This document shows, piece after piece, positions 41,271 through 41,455 of a stretch of 41,455 nucleotides of DNA. The stretch comes from Flavobacteriaceae bacterium UBA4439 (GTDB lineage: Bacteria; Bacteroidota; Bacteroidia; Flavobacteriales; Flavobacteriaceae). Each line of letters opens with the position of its first letter. Within the stretch, counting starts at the first letter, position 1. The DNA lies in contig DGPN01000035.1 in NCBI GenBank assembly GCA_002390455.1, positions 1-41,455 of the forward strand, written 5' to 3'. The notes under the pieces are model-generated. The model searched no databases and was not told where the DNA came from. It worked only from the letters and a program-made list of their open reading frames with translations. Both the position numbers and the translations under genes were made by a program.

Positions 41271-41455
41271 ATGTCAGAAAAGACGCTTAATTTTATTGAA
41301 CACATTATAGAAGAAGATCTGAATGAAGGCCTATCCCCTTCATTGTTGAGATTTAGGTTTCCCCCAGAGCCCAATGGATATCTTCACATCGGACATGTGA
41401 AGGCAATATGCCTGAATTTTAACTTAGGAAATGATTATTCTGCTCCTGTAAACCT
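41271..41455 (+). CDS. glnS: Glutaminyl-tRNA synthetase, 5' part
   Basis: The window ends 61 codons into this gene. SLLRFRFPPEPNGYLHIGHVKAICLNF contains the HIGH motif at residues 39-42 with the PPEPNGYLHIGH context of GlnRS and GluRS of the non-discriminating type; GlnRS is favoured by the start MSEKTLNFIEHIIEEDL. It charges tRNA-Gln. The frame is open to the end of the window. Confidence 0.9.
   Translation, partial: MSEKTLNFIEHIIEEDLNEGLSPSLLRFRFPPEPNGYLHIGHVKAICLNFNLGNDYSAPVN

Noticed and set aside
1..41455. CRISPR array or insertion sequence
   Set aside because: No regularly spaced identical repeats and no transposase reading frame were seen anywhere in the window.

Overview
This window looks like chromosomal DNA from a marine member of the Flavobacteriia (Bacteroidetes). 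Five things point there. The DNA is AT-rich. Shine-Dalgarno sequences are mostly absent. The Bacteroidetes -7 promoter element TAnnTTTG recurs just upstream of starts. There is a carboxypeptidase-like TonB-dependent receptor without SusD. Many families are typical of the group, including DUF983, DUF2452, DUF4389, the head-GIN domain, and a DoxX-type protein with a thioredoxin-like tail. Sulfatases and sulfate-type transporters suggest a marine lifestyle. No species can be named from the sequence alone.

Layout. Positions 1-2400 hold a CAT-anticodon tRNA and four small accessory genes on the minus strand. Between these genes, on the plus strand, lie short remnants that read like the C-terminal end of tyrosine recombinases. 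The arrangement is modular and is the least ordinary part of the window. Positions 2600-5724 carry an SGNH hydrolase, a DoxX / DUF2237 / DoxX-like operon, an exported AhpD-like protein and a small membrane protein. Positions 5783-8149 encode a TonB-dependent receptor.

Positions 8279-14559 form a tight sulfur operon: a Crp/Fnr regulator, a SulP anion transporter, a CstB-like persulfide dioxygenase-rhodanese, two half-size YeeE/YedE-type transporters and an arylsulfatase. A perfect GTAAC-N4-GTTAC palindrome sits between the regulator and the transporter, and an 11-bp inverted repeat lies upstream of the regulator. A likely role is coordinated handling of sulfide or persulfide and of the sulfur oxyanions released or moved by its members.

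Positions 14565-22669 hold an AraC regulator, small unknown genes including a 30-codon membrane peptide, DUF2452, a CAP-domain protein, rbfA with an FtsX/LolC-type permease, and a minus-strand group: dusB, a DoxX/thioredoxin-like protein, an M48 peptidase, DUF4870-like and a duplicated DUF4389 protein. Positions 22802-30715 carry lepA, two probably metal-related genes, a second sulfatase, a universal stress protein and a second SulP transporter with a long C-terminal extension not recognised here. Positions 30780-36411 form a run of SMP-30 lactonase, MBL hydrolase, S8 and M1 peptidases and rnpA. The end holds a GNAT acetyltransferase, rpiB, a 500-bp AT-rich spacer, rnr, a head-GIN protein, tRNA-Cys, folB and the start of glnS.

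All functional calls come from reading motifs by eye; no database search was run.
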